From positions 1 through 64,000 of the forward strand of contig NW_024883434.1 of NCBI RefSeq assembly GCF_019059575.1: 64,000 nucleotides of DNA. Reading direction: 5' to 3'. A program made the position numbers and the translations under genes. The notes under the pieces are model-generated. The model did not search any database, was not told the DNA's origin, and worked only from the letters and a program-made list of their open reading frames with translations. This document shows, in pieces, positions 1 to 10,647 of the stretch. Source of the DNA: Amphibalanus amphitrite. Its lineage: Eukaryota > Arthropoda > Thecostraca > Balanomorpha > Balanidae. The number at the start of each line of letters is the position of its first letter. The stretch's first letter is position 1.

Positions 1-728
1 TATGCCATGGACAGTCCTAAACCACAGAGTGCTCATTTCAAACGTTGGTCGTTGAACATGTGATGAGTCACGAAGCATAGAATACGGATATATGTATATA
101 AAATACTAAACGCTGTCATGGCGTGCTATTGTGAAGAAAAAAACAAACACATGACGCAGTGATGTTGCACCTCGTCGATCGCGAGCTACGTACAAAGAAC
201 AGAAAAGTTGTATTCGAAATGGATATGATCCTACATCAGAACGTCCTTGATTGTCCTTGGCATACGTCCAGTACAACCGCATGTCAAATGTCATGGCGTT
301 TTCATGGTTATCATCATGCAACATAATGAACTGCTGTAATAAGCAAGGTTCTAAAAAAAAATATATACACATCGCTATCCTAGCCGTAATACCTACACAT
401 TTCAACATTGCTAATGACAAGCTGTTTTCTTCTATTCTCGAAAATAATATATCAAATTCAGCAACTCTATGCAAACGTGGACACATGCTACTGCAATGAG
501 CAATCAGTTATCATGACAAACAAACATTTTTTGTCAAACACGAGAATCCCAACCAAAATCTCCTCCAAGACAAAATTCTATCACAACAACACCGGAATAC
601 TACGCGGAGTAATCCCCAGCAATGCCACCTATCGGAGACATCACAAAGCTCACTGCGACAGCAGCGCGCTCTATCGGAACGTACGCGACGACTGGGCACC
701 ATTTTGTTAACAATCCTCCCCCGACAGT
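1..728. other. No gene recognised; 3' flank of the BTB-ZF locus
   Basis: This AT-rich stretch lies downstream (minus sense) of the last zinc-finger exon. I see no further C2H2 finger, no splice-bounded coding exon and no tRNA in it. It may hold 3' UTR and polyadenylation signals of the most distal isoform, but I could not single one out. Confidence 0.4.
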
Positions 729-904
729 CTATGATGCCCAAACAGGTGGGCGCGTAGGCTGTGGACAGTGCTGTAACGCCGCTGCACAGAGGGCAGAACG
801 TGCGACCTCGTGCAGCTGCCGGTGATTGATGAGAGAGCGGGGGTTCTTGAACGATTTGCCGCACACCTCGCAGGGATAGTCGTAGCAGCCGCCATTTCCC
901 GGTC
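729..904 (-). pseudogene. Decayed alternative zinc-finger exon (ZF-1) of the BTB-ZF gene
   Basis: The exon begins after a TTTTCAG acceptor, with two bases completing the codon left open by the linker exon. The first C2H2 finger is intact (C-x2-C, then KSFKNPRSLINHRQLH). It is nearly identical to finger 1 of the exon at 2355-2575. After HE the frame slips. Aligned with that sister exon, one base is missing just before the second finger and another inside it. The translation therefore leaves the finger and stops at 729-731. In the shifted frames the pieces RTFCPLCSG and YSTVHSLRAHLFGHH are still readable, which shows the ancestral second finger. What is seen: a conserved acceptor and finger 1, and two frameshifts. 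Inference: a duplicate of ZF-2 that is now a pseudo-exon or gives a one-finger isoform. An assembly or sequencing error at these two sites would make it functional. Confidence 0.75.
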
Positions 905-939
905 CTGAAAATGGGCGTGAATGAACTCAACAGACACCG

Positions 940-1080
940 GCATAGGCGGGGAACGGGGGTGGCACCGGGCACCGTGCCCCCTTTGATTTTGGCATTTTAA
1001 CATTAGCCCTATGGGCGTTGCATGGAAAGATTGGGACCAAAAGTCGGCATTGCCCCCCCCCCCCCTTAATTGAAGGTGTA
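940..1080. repeat. Dispersed repeat shared with 62240-62365 (inverted)
   Basis: About 125 bp, from the 'ggcaccggg' stretch through 'ttggcattttaacattagccc' to the C14 run and 'ttaatt', matches the reverse complement of 62240-62365 with scattered substitutions. It lies just upstream of the decayed zinc-finger exon. It ends in a long C tract, like the TTAA elements elsewhere in the window, but I see no terminal repeat, so its class is unknown. Confidence 0.6.
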
Positions 1081-1089
1081 CCGCCGCCA

Positions 1090-2354
1090 CTGGGCACCGG
1101 TGGGCAATTTTGTGAACGATAGTTGTGAAATGTGATAACATCAGCAAAAGGAAAGGACGAGGACGATAGCTGGGAGCACGTTTAGCTCGCTCGTTCGTTC
1201 ATTTAATAGGGGCATAGTATGATACTCAGCGTCAGGGAATGCCGTCTAATGCTCTAAGCTCTAAGCCGGGTCGACGTGTATGGCAATATGTATGTTGACA
1301 GTCAAACAAAAGTTTTTTTTCATCAGAGCGTGGGGAAACTACCGACACTACGGGTTCCAAAGCGCGAACATCAGCGACTGCCACAGTTCCACCCGCTCGG
1401 ACGCGAATCTATCACGAGGTTTCTCAATTTTGAAAATGCATTTTGTATTATCCATGCAGTACACGTAAGGACACATTTCTACAAAACATTTCTATAAAGT
1501 TGTCTGCGTTAAAAAATATGATGGAAAACTATGCACAATAGATGTTAAAACATAAAAGCATTGCTCCAGATCGAGCAGACACGTCACATCATAAATATGT
1601 GCTTGATAGTCACATGATAAATGTAGTTAAAACATCTATTTGCCATCGTCACTTGTTATTACTAGAGCCAAAAATTGCCACTGAAGAAATGTTTGTTAAC
1701 GAAATTATGAAAACATCGTAAATGCATAGTTACTTATGCATACTGAAAAGCCGCCAAAACATGATTCACTGATTGGATGATACAGGAACGGTGTTGGGAA
1801 AACAATGCGATTTGCATTTCAAGTTTCACAGAAAGAGAAAAGCCGCAGCGTTCGAGTTATACCGTTTGGTCAAAATATAGAAAATCGATAACATTCTCAC
1901 CATTTAATAAAATGTCACGTCCACAACTCTCCAAAATCCAACTGAAGATTCCAAATACCAATCTATATAGCCGCCTATCCCTTCGGCATACGTTGCAACT
2001 TTTGAAACGAGTAACGAAGCTGAACGGAAGGCTGATTCAACACAAACAGCTAGAAATGCAATGGAGGAGATACAAGTCGGGCAGTTCCTTAACACCTTAC
2101 CGATGCGTTCCTGAATGTTTCAATAAACGCACAGCATGGAAGTTCATACATCAAAGTGTTCATTTCGTTTCACTACGCTGGCACATGCCCTGGCACACAA
2201 CCCAAAAATTTCCAATCAAACGTTATCCTCATTTCCCACCAGACATCGCCTTGCCAAATCTTATCTATGAACCGTCAGCCAATCAGCGTCTGCCACATTG
2301 CCTGCTGACAAGTCGGCCGCCAATCATCGTCCCTTCTGACCAGCTAACAGCCAA
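1090..2354. other. Intron or 3' UTR between ZF-2 and ZF-1 exons
   Basis: AT-rich and non-coding by inspection. Open frames here, such as one covering 1777-2415 on the plus strand, have no recognisable domain and overlap the ZF-2 exon antisense. The part nearest 2354 is probably 3' UTR of the ZF-2 isoform. Confidence 0.4.
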
Positions 2355-2575
2355 TCACACGCGCGTCCGTCGTCGCGGCACCAATCGGTGTACGTCCTCG
2401 GGCGAGACGCGGTGATGAGTCAGCAGGTGGGCCCTCAGGTTGTGAGAGGTGCTGTAGACCACGGAGCATATGGGGCAGACGGTGCGGCCCTCGTGCAGCT
2501 GCCGGTGGTTGCTGCGCGAGCGCGGGTTCTTGAACGATTTGCCGCAGATCTCGCAGCAGTATTCGGCTTCGCCCT
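2355..2575 (-). CDS. Alternative terminal exon ZF-2 of BTB-ZF gene (two C2H2 fingers)
   Basis: It encodes two C2H2 zinc fingers, CEICGKSFKNPRSRSNHRQLH and CPICSVVYSTSHNLRAHLLTHH, joined by the short linker EGRTV. A tail, RVSPEDVHRLVP, follows, and the frame ends at TGA 2355-2357. The acceptor is TATTTTCAG at 2576-2577. The exon starts with two bases that complete a codon begun by the final A of the linker exon at 18420, giving Lys. With the three common exons the open reading frame is 1101 nt, so the isoform would be 366 residues. Fingers of this paired type are DNA-binding modules that set target specificity among isoforms of broad/lola-type proteins. The tail motif (S-x-E-x-V-x-R-hydrophobic-x-P) recurs in other terminal exons of this locus. 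Confidence 0.85.
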
Positions 2576-3992
2576 CTGAAAATAGACCGGTACTCAGTGC
2601 CTAAAGTGGCCCACGCCAGGCCAGGGGCAAATGCTGGATCAAGGAATGGTATGAGCCCCACCAATCATCAGAGCTTATGGTGGCTTGGATGTTTCGTCTC
2701 AGCGAGCGACATTTTCAAACCACATAACCTTACCAGCAACAGAGGTGGCAAAAATGATTTGGTGGGCCGGGAACGTCTTCGAACACCTTACCGCATTACC
2801 TATTACTGGAAGATATTCCAGTGATGGGGTCAAACGCGTTAAAATCCGTGAAATAGAATCACAAGAGGGTTACACTGGACAAAGCCATTCAGCCATCAGC
2901 TATACAGCACTCTTCTCGACCCCCGCTCATCAATAACTAAACACTGACTATTACCTTACACAAGCGTTTGTGTCGGACGCAATCCTTTCCATGAAAAACA
3001 CCCACTGCATCTCCAAACTAAACTGAATGCTTTAATTTGTATTATATATCTGTAGAGCTCAACAACGTGTTATCAACATCAGCTTGAAAACTACGCAAGG
3101 TTCAGTCTGTGTCACATGAATATAAGAGGGATCAGTATCAGCTTTTCCCAAATACATATGCACATGTCACATTTCTTGCATTTGCAGAATCATAAACATT
3201 TGCGTGCACTAGCAGTTAGAATAATCAAAGGACATACTCAGTTGTGCCCAACACTTCCCGCTATACGAATAACAACTATACGAAATACGAACTATACGAA
3301 GAAGATTCCGCTAAACGCGCCAAGACATGCCATTTTCACTGAACCATTAATCACTCTTTAAAAAGTAGCTTACTGTGCAAGAAGTTACATTCAGCTTCAT
3401 TCGTTCAACGTGCTTTATTGGAAAAGGCGAAATATTCACATTGTGTGAAGAAAAATGAGAATTATGGTTACTTTGAAAGGTAAAGTGAAAGTGTGAGGAA
3501 CTGCGGCACCTATCCCATAAAGCGATAACGATGCCTATTATTCTACAGTCTAAACAGATAAAACTGTATGAAATAACAAAACAAGCATATCTTCAGCAAC
3601 GGAATCCAAACAACAGAGCTAAATAATAGTTCGATATAACGAACAGATCGAACAGATCATCCATTGAAAAGTACAAAAATTTACAACATCCCTACATGTT
3701 TCGAAACACTGTGCACTTCGCGTACACGTAACCATATCATACACCGCAATGCATACGGGAACAACGCAACCACTCCCCGTGCTGCCTTTAAGCTTGTGTT
3801 TTCGTCTGCAAGTTGCAACACATTGAACAATATCTACAAGAAAATTGTACACGCACCATCGACATGATTTCAAAGCATATGGGCCGAGCTAAAGAAACTA
3901 GCAGCATCGCCCTTCGCAAGATTACGAGGTTCACGCATCAAGCGAAGACACTTTCGCAAATGGACCCACCGTCCAGCCTGAACCAAGGAACT
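2576..3992. other. Intron / 3' UTR between ZF-3 and ZF-2 exons
   Basis: AT-rich with no supported exon. Short imperfect repeats of the type 'actatacgaa' occur at about 3255-3302. Nothing else stands out. Confidence 0.4.
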
Positions 3993-3997
3993 TTATT
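3992..3997 (-). promoter_or_regulatory. Polyadenylation hexamer overlapping the ZF-3 stop codon
   Basis: On the minus strand the last codons read CAA TAA A, so the stop codon TAA (3993-3995) lies inside a canonical AATAAA hexamer. If it is used, the isoform would have almost no 3' UTR. The hexamer is seen in the sequence; its use is inferred. Confidence 0.5.
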
Positions 3998-4591
3998 GAT
4001 AGTGATCCTTAGCGACATCATAGTCCCTCTCTGAAGAGGATCCTTCGTGCCACTCTACGCGAGATTGTCCCGCTTCCATTCCTTCAACGGCGGGCGAGCA
4101 CTGCTGGTTGCTACTTCCTTCACCCACGTCCTGACCATGAGAAGGCCTCGACCCTTGTCCTGAAGCTGAGCCCCCACCAGTCGGCATCTCCTGACCACGG
4201 ACGTCTCCACCACCGCCATACGAGACGCGTTCCAGCTGACCAAGTCTCTGCATCTCCAACGCATACCCCTCCCCCTGGTAGTGCGCTTGGCTCGGCATCC
4301 CAAATCCTCCGACTTCACTTGAAAAACCCGAGCGTTGCCCGAGTTTTGCCTGATGCAAATTTTCTTGCATCGTCCACGACATATAACGATTCTTCATGGG
4401 CGCCAGACGTTGCACCTCAGCCGCACTGAGGTTGTGCTTGCGAACCAGGTGGGAGCGCAGGTACGGCAGACTGCAGTAGGCGACTCCGCAGAGCTGACAT
4501 GCGGTACGACGCTCGTGGAACCGGTGAAGGTGGTTGGTGAGCGAGCGACGAGTGTTGAAGGACCGGTCACAGGTCTGGCAGCGCACCACGC
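3993..4591 (-). CDS. Alternative terminal exon ZF-3 of BTB-ZF gene (two C2H2 fingers, long Gly/Ser/Gln tail)
   Basis: This is the longest terminal exon. After the acceptor CTTCCGACAG it encodes fingers CQTCDRSFNTRRSLTNHLHRFH and CQLCGVAYCSLPYLRSHLVRKH. The conserved tail NLSAAEVQRLAPMKNRYMSW follows. About 120 residues of low-complexity Gly/Ser/Gln/Glu-rich sequence come next, ending in DHYQ. The two leading bases fit the phase of the linker donor and make Ser. The full isoform would be 492 residues. The long disordered tail is specific to this exon and could serve as an activation or interaction region, which is inference. Its stop codon is embedded in an AATAAA signal. Confidence 0.85.
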
Positions 4592-6409
4592 CTGTCGGAA
4601 GGAGCCGGTAGTCAGTAGTCACTAGTCAGTAGTCAGTATGGACAGAGTTCACTTGAGATGCACGAGGAAATCACCACGTCACCATGCGAGAGATTTGGGC
4701 TTCATTGATCGCGAGAATAAGTCATCTAGCGCGCGATGGACCCAGTCCTTAAAGCGTAGTCAAAGGGCGATTGTCCGGCTCGGCTTCGCTCTGCGTTTGT
4801 CTGTTTCGCTCGCTCGTCCCTTTGTTTTTCACCCGTTCGCTATCTTTTATATATAAAAGGAATGCTGGTTTGGCTCGAGCTATTGTTCACCAAGGATTTA
4901 CAAAACGCACATTGACTCACGGATAAAAAGCTATTAGACAAGCAGATACACATATTGGCTGAATGGAGTGAGCACTGAGCATGTTGCCATGATCCAAGCT
5001 TTAAGTTATGTGGGATGATTAAGTACTGCGACTGTAATTAATACGTGTGATTGTGTAGCTCTTTAGAACTTCAAGCCTCTCATCCCGTATCGAAACAACG
5101 GTTTTGTTCATTTCCTTAAGTGTATCGCCTTCCTGGCTTGTGTTTGATGCTCTCGCGTCTTCCATACCAGCTTTTTCCAATCACAAATACGTTCCCCAAA
5201 ATAAGAGTGCTACGACGAATCTCAATGATAGCGGTTCGTGTTTAGAGCGTCTGTACTTCAGAGGTCATGATCGACCCCACGAATCTTCATCCGCGCACAT
5301 AAGTCTGTTCAGAGCAGATCAAGGAGACAGACAGAAAAAATACGATTTTAAAGTATGCGGCATTTATAACACATCATTACACATTGATGCTTGTGCGTTC
5401 CAATTCCCTTCTCGTGAACATCGACTAGTACACGCGGAAGAGAACTATCCAACTTGGAGAAGATAAGCTTAAGCTAAAGGCAGGACTTCATAGATCACTG
5501 AACATGATAAAGCAACTCTAAAAGCATAGCTTATCGATAAATATGCATGTGCTAATACAAATGACAAGCATACAACGTGTAGAGGGTTCATCGTTCATTA
5601 AATAGTATCAAAATAATTTGTTTTAACCGTTATGACAGCGTTGACCTAGGTTTTTATACGAAAAAAAAAATACGGAACTCAACGCAACACAGTCTACCTA
5701 AATAGTTCAGAAAAAGACGCATCATGATGAGAGCTAATTGGAACCACTTAACTAAAGCCAGTAGCCACATTTCTGTACTAGTATATGACATAAGTGAACG
5801 AGTATATAGTACAAATGAAATCCACCAACAGAATTACTACCAGTAGAGCAGAACCAGCACACACCTAAAACACGAAAACGTCTTAGCATCACGAGTTCTA
5901 AAAGTCCTATTTTAGGTGTGCGAGCAATGGTTTAAGAATAATGATTGCTAAATAGCTTACCTCACGATCGGAAAACTATACAAACTAAATAGCTAACATG
6001 TTCGACATCAACCAATATCCCACTGGCATCTTCCTGAGCATGGCAAACGATCTACTGCTTTATACAGGTGACAAAACATACCAAAACCACCGCCAAATGA
6101 CCACAAATCCGTTCGTTTCGCAGAGCACGCGTCCGTGAGCATAATCTACACCTATTCAACCGATCAAAAACGTCGAACAAAAACATGGTGTCAGGGCGCC
6201 AAGATGCAAGTTTCTCATCGGTTCTCTGGTGTTCGTTATTTCACTAATGATTTTCAGCCTGAAGACGTCACTCTCACCAACACAAAGGTGTTCGCAAGTC
6301 ATGTTACACCGTCGTGTTCTGACACTGTGTTTGTGTGCGTTGCCACACGTAGTCACGACACAAGGTACCAGCGAGTGCGTCACATGTACACCTCCCATGG
6401 ATCGCTCGT
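4592..6409. other. Intron / 3' UTR between ZF-4 and ZF-3 exons
   Basis: No coding exon found. The stretch near 4640-4860 is less AT-rich but has no splice-bounded frame. The rest is AT-rich. Confidence 0.4.
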
Positions 6410-6657
6410 TCATCTTCCAGCCATGAACTGTCCCCAGGAGATGCGCTCCTTGGGTTTGGTCGGAATGATGCGGCGCACATCCTCTGAAGAGAGCTGATGC
6501 GCCACCTCCATGTGACGTCGCAGGTCTGCCACGATGGAGCACACTTTGCCGCAGACCGGACACTTGGTGAGCCCCAGGTGCTTCTTGCGATGGTGGTAGA
6601 GCGACTCACGGTGCTTGTAGGAGCTGCCGCAAATGTCGCACACGCTGCGAGCAGGAG
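6410..6657 (-). CDS. Alternative terminal exon ZF-4 of BTB-ZF gene (two C2H2 fingers)
   Basis: The acceptor GGCTGTTTCAG at 6658-6659 precedes an exon encoding APARSV, then fingers CDICGSSYKHRESLYHHRKKH and CPVCGKVCSIVADLRRHMEVAH linked by LGLTK. The conserved tail QLSSEDVRRIIPTKPKERISW follows, and the frame ends in FMAGR and a stop. The exon has two leading bases, like its sisters, and they complete Thr with the linker exon's last A. With the three common exons the protein would be 375 residues. The tail resembles that of ZF-3 (V-x-R-x-x-P then K..R-x-S-W), which suggests these two exons are closer paralogues. Confidence 0.87.
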
Positions 6658-6659
6658 CT

Positions 6660-7838
6660 GAAACAGCCGATATGACACACATTTAGAGAGTGAATAAGGC
6701 GACGGAGAGATGGGGTGTTAGCTGAAGAGATGGGAAGTTGGGGAGATCTTTGATGTGCTGTCGAATCAGAGACAAATTCATGTGGTACAGGTCAGCATTT
6801 AACGAATGGTGATGTTTATACTTCAAGCTTATAATGCTTTTCGATCACTGATACTTTCCAATGATAAAGGATTTCGCCATGGTCATGCCGCAAGGTGTCA
6901 TTGTTGGTGTTACTCCTGTATAGATATGGAACATCTGCGATTTCCCCAGAGGTCAGAGCAGTGCATTGTATTTCTGATATCAAGCATTCAAGAACAGAAA
7001 CCATTGGTAAATCAAAAAAATGCTGAGGAGCTGAGCTAGAATGAAAAAAATATCCAGTAAGGGTGCGTATGATTAAACTCACTGACGTTCGCTTGTTGTT
7101 GCTTTGTCGAACGTACATGACAGAAAACACTGAAAACGTATTCAATAGAAGTTCTTTTTCACATTCAGAGTTCTCAAACCATTAGCGGTTCCTGCCCTAC
7201 GTGTATCAGATACAAAAAGAAAACCAGAGTAAGTGAATAGACACATCATTTATTTGTTATCTGAGCCCACTATGGTCTAGTAGTAAGATTCTTCTGATTT
7301 ATCACTAATAGGTACATCGATGTTGTCCATTCAATGCCCTCCAAATGGCACATTAGTAGGCCTCCGACATGCAACATTTACCGCGTGCTTTTCGTTGCTT
7401 GTCTTCGGAACCAATGCCTAAATAAACCACACAAAAACGACGCAACCCTCCAATAGGTAGTCATAAACAGGGAACACATTATATATCAAAAGATGCGCGC
7501 TGATCCACTGCAAAACACATCAAGCATGTGTTCACCAAACAGAAAATAAGCATTGTCCTGAGTCAAAACATATCTAATACTGAACTACAGAAAATAAGCA
7601 TTGCCCTTAGGTAAAAACATATCTAATACTGAACTAAGTCCGATTAGCTTCGGATACATTCCCACCAACCTTATGGACAGCAAGAACATTTTGCAAAACA
7701 TACAAAATTAGCATGACTATCAAACGAATGCAAAATGCAAATGCACCATTTCCAAACGACCACACAACTTAATGGGCTGGTAAGCTTTGAAATACATCCT
7801 CATGACACCGACAAACGACTCACTGCACCGTCGTTCCC
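6660..7838. other. Intron / 3' UTR between ZF-5 and ZF-4 exons
   Basis: AT-rich with no supported exon. It contains the 48-bp tandem duplication listed separately at 7541-7636. Confidence 0.4.
7541..7636. repeat. Tandem duplication, 2 x 48 bp
   Basis: Two adjacent copies of a 48-bp unit begin 'agaaaataagcattg' and end 'tctaatactgaacta', differing at a few positions. It is intronic or in the 3' UTR of the ZF-5 isoform. I see no coding role. Confidence 0.85.
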
Positions 7839-8200
7839 TTACGTCGGGCGCATCTCCATTCCGCCCACAGACTCCCCGGTCATCTCATTCAGCGAAAGCT
7901 CATCCACCGGCATACGAACAGAACGCGACGCCGATGAACGACGCGGCGCCGTCGGCACCACACTTCGCACCATCTCCTGGTCCCAGCGATGCACGTGACG
8001 TAGGTGATCACGAAGCCGCGCCACCACGGAGAGGGTTTTCCCGCAGACTGGACACACCGTGTGCCCCTGATGGAGATGGCGGTGCTGCTGGAGAGATAGG
8101 AAGGAGCGGTAGCCGATGCCGCAAACTTGGCACGTGTAGGGCCGATCCTCCGCGCCGCCCGTGCCGCTTCCGACGGTCCCCGTGTCGCTGGGAGGCACAG
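7839..8200 (-). CDS. Alternative terminal exon ZF-5 of BTB-ZF gene (two C2H2 fingers)
   Basis: It encodes VPPSDTGTVGSGTGGAEDRP, then fingers CQVCGIGYRSFLSLQQHRHLH and CPVCGKTLSVVARLRDHLRHVH linked by QGHTV. The tail RWDQEMVRSVVPTAPRRSSA and a Met-rich end follow. Two AG dinucleotides could be the acceptor. I chose the one at 8201-8202 (CTCTCCACCGCAG) because it has the better pyrimidine tract and leaves the two leading bases that match the linker phase. The other, 13 nt downstream, would break the frame. The complete isoform would be 413 residues. Confidence 0.85.
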
Positions 8201-8202
8201 CT

Positions 8203-9642
8203 GCGGTGGAGAGGGCTCAGAATCATGGGCCGGTCCGGCGGAGGGAAACTGGTTACCGATATAGACATGAGCGTGACCGAATAACAATGTCAAGAGGCGT
8301 TTACGAGTCTGGTCCGAAGAAAAGACAAAATATCGAACCTGCTGAGATCCTGCTTGATAGGTAAAGATGTATAAGAGCTTTTAATGTTTTTTGCGGTAAC
8401 AAACACACTACGCTGATGTGTTGCGAGTTTTTGAACACGCTACATATTGAATCGCACAGTGAAGCTGTGATACACAGACTCGAACAATGAATAGTCAACT
8501 GCAAGTGGTAAATACAATTATAATACATAACGAACGTTTTGTGTGAAGTATAACAGTTAGGTATTCATGTGATGTGAACTGGTGAATATTTAATATATGC
8601 TGACGTTAGACTGCACCTAAAAACGTTCAGAGGAGAGCAAAAGAGAACTTTAGTGAGAAAGTGCCTGTTTTCAGGTACCCTTCTCGTCTAAAATGACGTC
8701 TGCCAATCCCCACAAGTAAGATCCAGCGACATTGGAACAAATGAATATTACGTGAATTATTGTTTCGGGATGTAACATGCTGTATTGTTTCCAGGACTAA
8801 GCCGGTCATAAACACTTTTCATAAAGTTATTTGCCAGCATTGGCATGCAAAACACTTATCATTCGGGCCTGTTCTCGTCGTACCAGGCATCGTCATCCAA
8901 CATGTTGAATAACTATGAAGCACACAGTGCTATTACAAATACCTATCTCTTACGATGATCGTCATGACACATCGTAAGGTGAGCCATCTATAAAAAAAAA
9001 TCTGGCAATGGTCACCTTAAAACGCATCATTTACGTTATCTTCGTGGTCGGAAATAGCACTAAAATAATGCAGAGCATGTCTAAAATAAAATAACACAAC
9101 ACCGTTTAAAAAAAAAACGGTTCCTTGACCTTCCACAACCAGCTTACTAAAACAAAGCTATGAGCTTGTTGCACATCATTAGACAATAAACTAGGTGACC
9201 TTCTCGTCATAACAAAAATCTTTAAGAACCATGACTCAAAAACAACACGCAATCAACGGATTACATACTGGTAGCTCGTAAACTAAGGTCATTAAGTGTT
9301 TATGTTTGTCCCAAACTCCCTCAAATATCTCCTTATCACCACACACAACAACAATCTTCCTCGCAAAGCTTCACAGCGAAACATCCACCACCCAAACAGT
9401 GCACCCAAACTGATTCAGTTTGGAAGATCCCAACACCAAACACTTAACATATCACAATGTTACCACCCACACGGCCCCAAGTCCTGCCAGCCGCCTCACA
9501 GAACTCGCGCGAACCCACGCACTTCGTAACTCTCTCAGTGAGTGGGGTGGCCGACTCCCTCACAGTCCTGAGGGCGTCGAGTTGGCTTTCAGCTTAGATC
9601 AGTCTGGTTAGAGTGGCTTAGTCAGTCTGGCCAGTCTCTGGC
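8203..9642. other. Intron / 3' UTR between ZF-6 and ZF-5 exons
   Basis: AT-rich, with A runs and no finger-like or splice-bounded coding sequence that I could find. Confidence 0.4.
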
Positions 9643-9815
9643 TCACAGATGCTGTCCGTGCGCGTTGCGGATGTGCCTTCTGAGGTTGGTCACCATGCCG
9701 TAGACGATGCCACAAAACGGACATGTCGTCTCTCCCGAGTGTATCTTCATATGCCGTCGCATCGTGTCCAGCTTGGTGTAGGTCTTGCCACATACGGGGC
9801 ACGCCAGCAGCTGGT
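9643..9815 (-). CDS. Alternative terminal exon ZF-6 of BTB-ZF gene (two C2H2 fingers)
   Basis: This is the most proximal terminal exon. The acceptor TTCCCTGTCCACAG (9816-9817) is strong. It encodes QLLA, then fingers CPVCGKTYTKLDTMRRHMKIH and CPFCGIVYGMVTNLRRHIRNAH separated by SGETT, and ends GQHL-stop. The SGET linker is close to the TGEKP linker of classical fingers. Unlike its sisters it lacks the S-x-E-x-V-x-R tail, so the protein ends five residues after the last His. The phase matches the linker donor (Asn at the junction), and the isoform would be 350 residues. A 726-bp TIR element lies about 105 bp upstream of the acceptor. Confidence 0.88.
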
Positions 9816-9921
9816 CTGTGGACAGGGAACAGCACCCGGTGATGCAAAGAGTGGGGCGCGCTCGGAAAATCAGCAGTCACTAGACGCAATGATAACAATA
9901 AGCATACTATACACTGGAAGA

Positions 9922-10647
9922 CAGTTGGGGAAACTACGAGGAGCCAAACAAAAATTGGATTAGCCAATCAGCGGCTGGAGTGGGCGGGGCGATGACCATA
10001 TATGGTTATAAAATCAGACAACTTCATCTTTTCAATGAATTTTAGCATTCAAATGAAAAAATAAGGCATAAGAATGTTTTTTAACCAGACAAGACCTACA
10101 CTCACCCGGTGCATAATTAACTGGCGGCTCTAAATCGCAGAGTTACAACGCAAGGTCAAACTGTGATTGGCAAATATGGCGGATTGAAACAGACGCGCCA
10201 AAAAATGTAAGCAGTACCGTGGTTTAAAAATGTCATTATTTTTATTATTTTGTTTATGGTTTTTCTAATTGTGGTTAAGTCATTATTTTAGAATTAAATA
10301 TTTTTGTTTATTGTAGTTAAATTAAATCTTTTAACAATTTTCTTTCATAAAACCAATCCATTTATTGAATGGCCAGCTGATTGTGACGCCCAGAACCTGC
10401 AGAAAAGCTGTTTTCCTATCGCCATTTTCGAGTCAATTCGCCGAATTTAATCAATTCACGCTAATTCCTAGTGAAAAATGGAAGCCTTTTCTCTCCAATA
10501 AGTGGACGCGATACCGCAAGTACCGGCTTGTTATACCGTTTTTCACCCTTAGTAGCGGGGGCTGCATTTATGCCCATATATGGTCATCAAAAGTCCATTT
10601 ATTGACCAATCAATTTTTTGACATTCGCCTCGTAGTTTCCCCAGCTG
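9922..10647. mobile_element. Small TIR element (MITE-like), 726 bp
   Basis: The ends carry 20-bp inverted repeats differing at one base (CAGTTGGGGAAACTACGAGG on the left, CAGCTGGGGAAACTACGAGG read inward from the right). Further inside, both ends carry 'gatgaccatatatgg' in opposite orientation. The interior is AT-rich and I see no transposase. The CAG start would suit hAT or CACTA-like elements, but I could not identify a target duplication, so the superfamily is open. Confidence 0.65.

Noticed and set aside
1777-2415. 212-codon plus-strand open frame
   Set aside because: It overlaps the ZF-2 exon antisense and has no domain; composition looks like translated intron.
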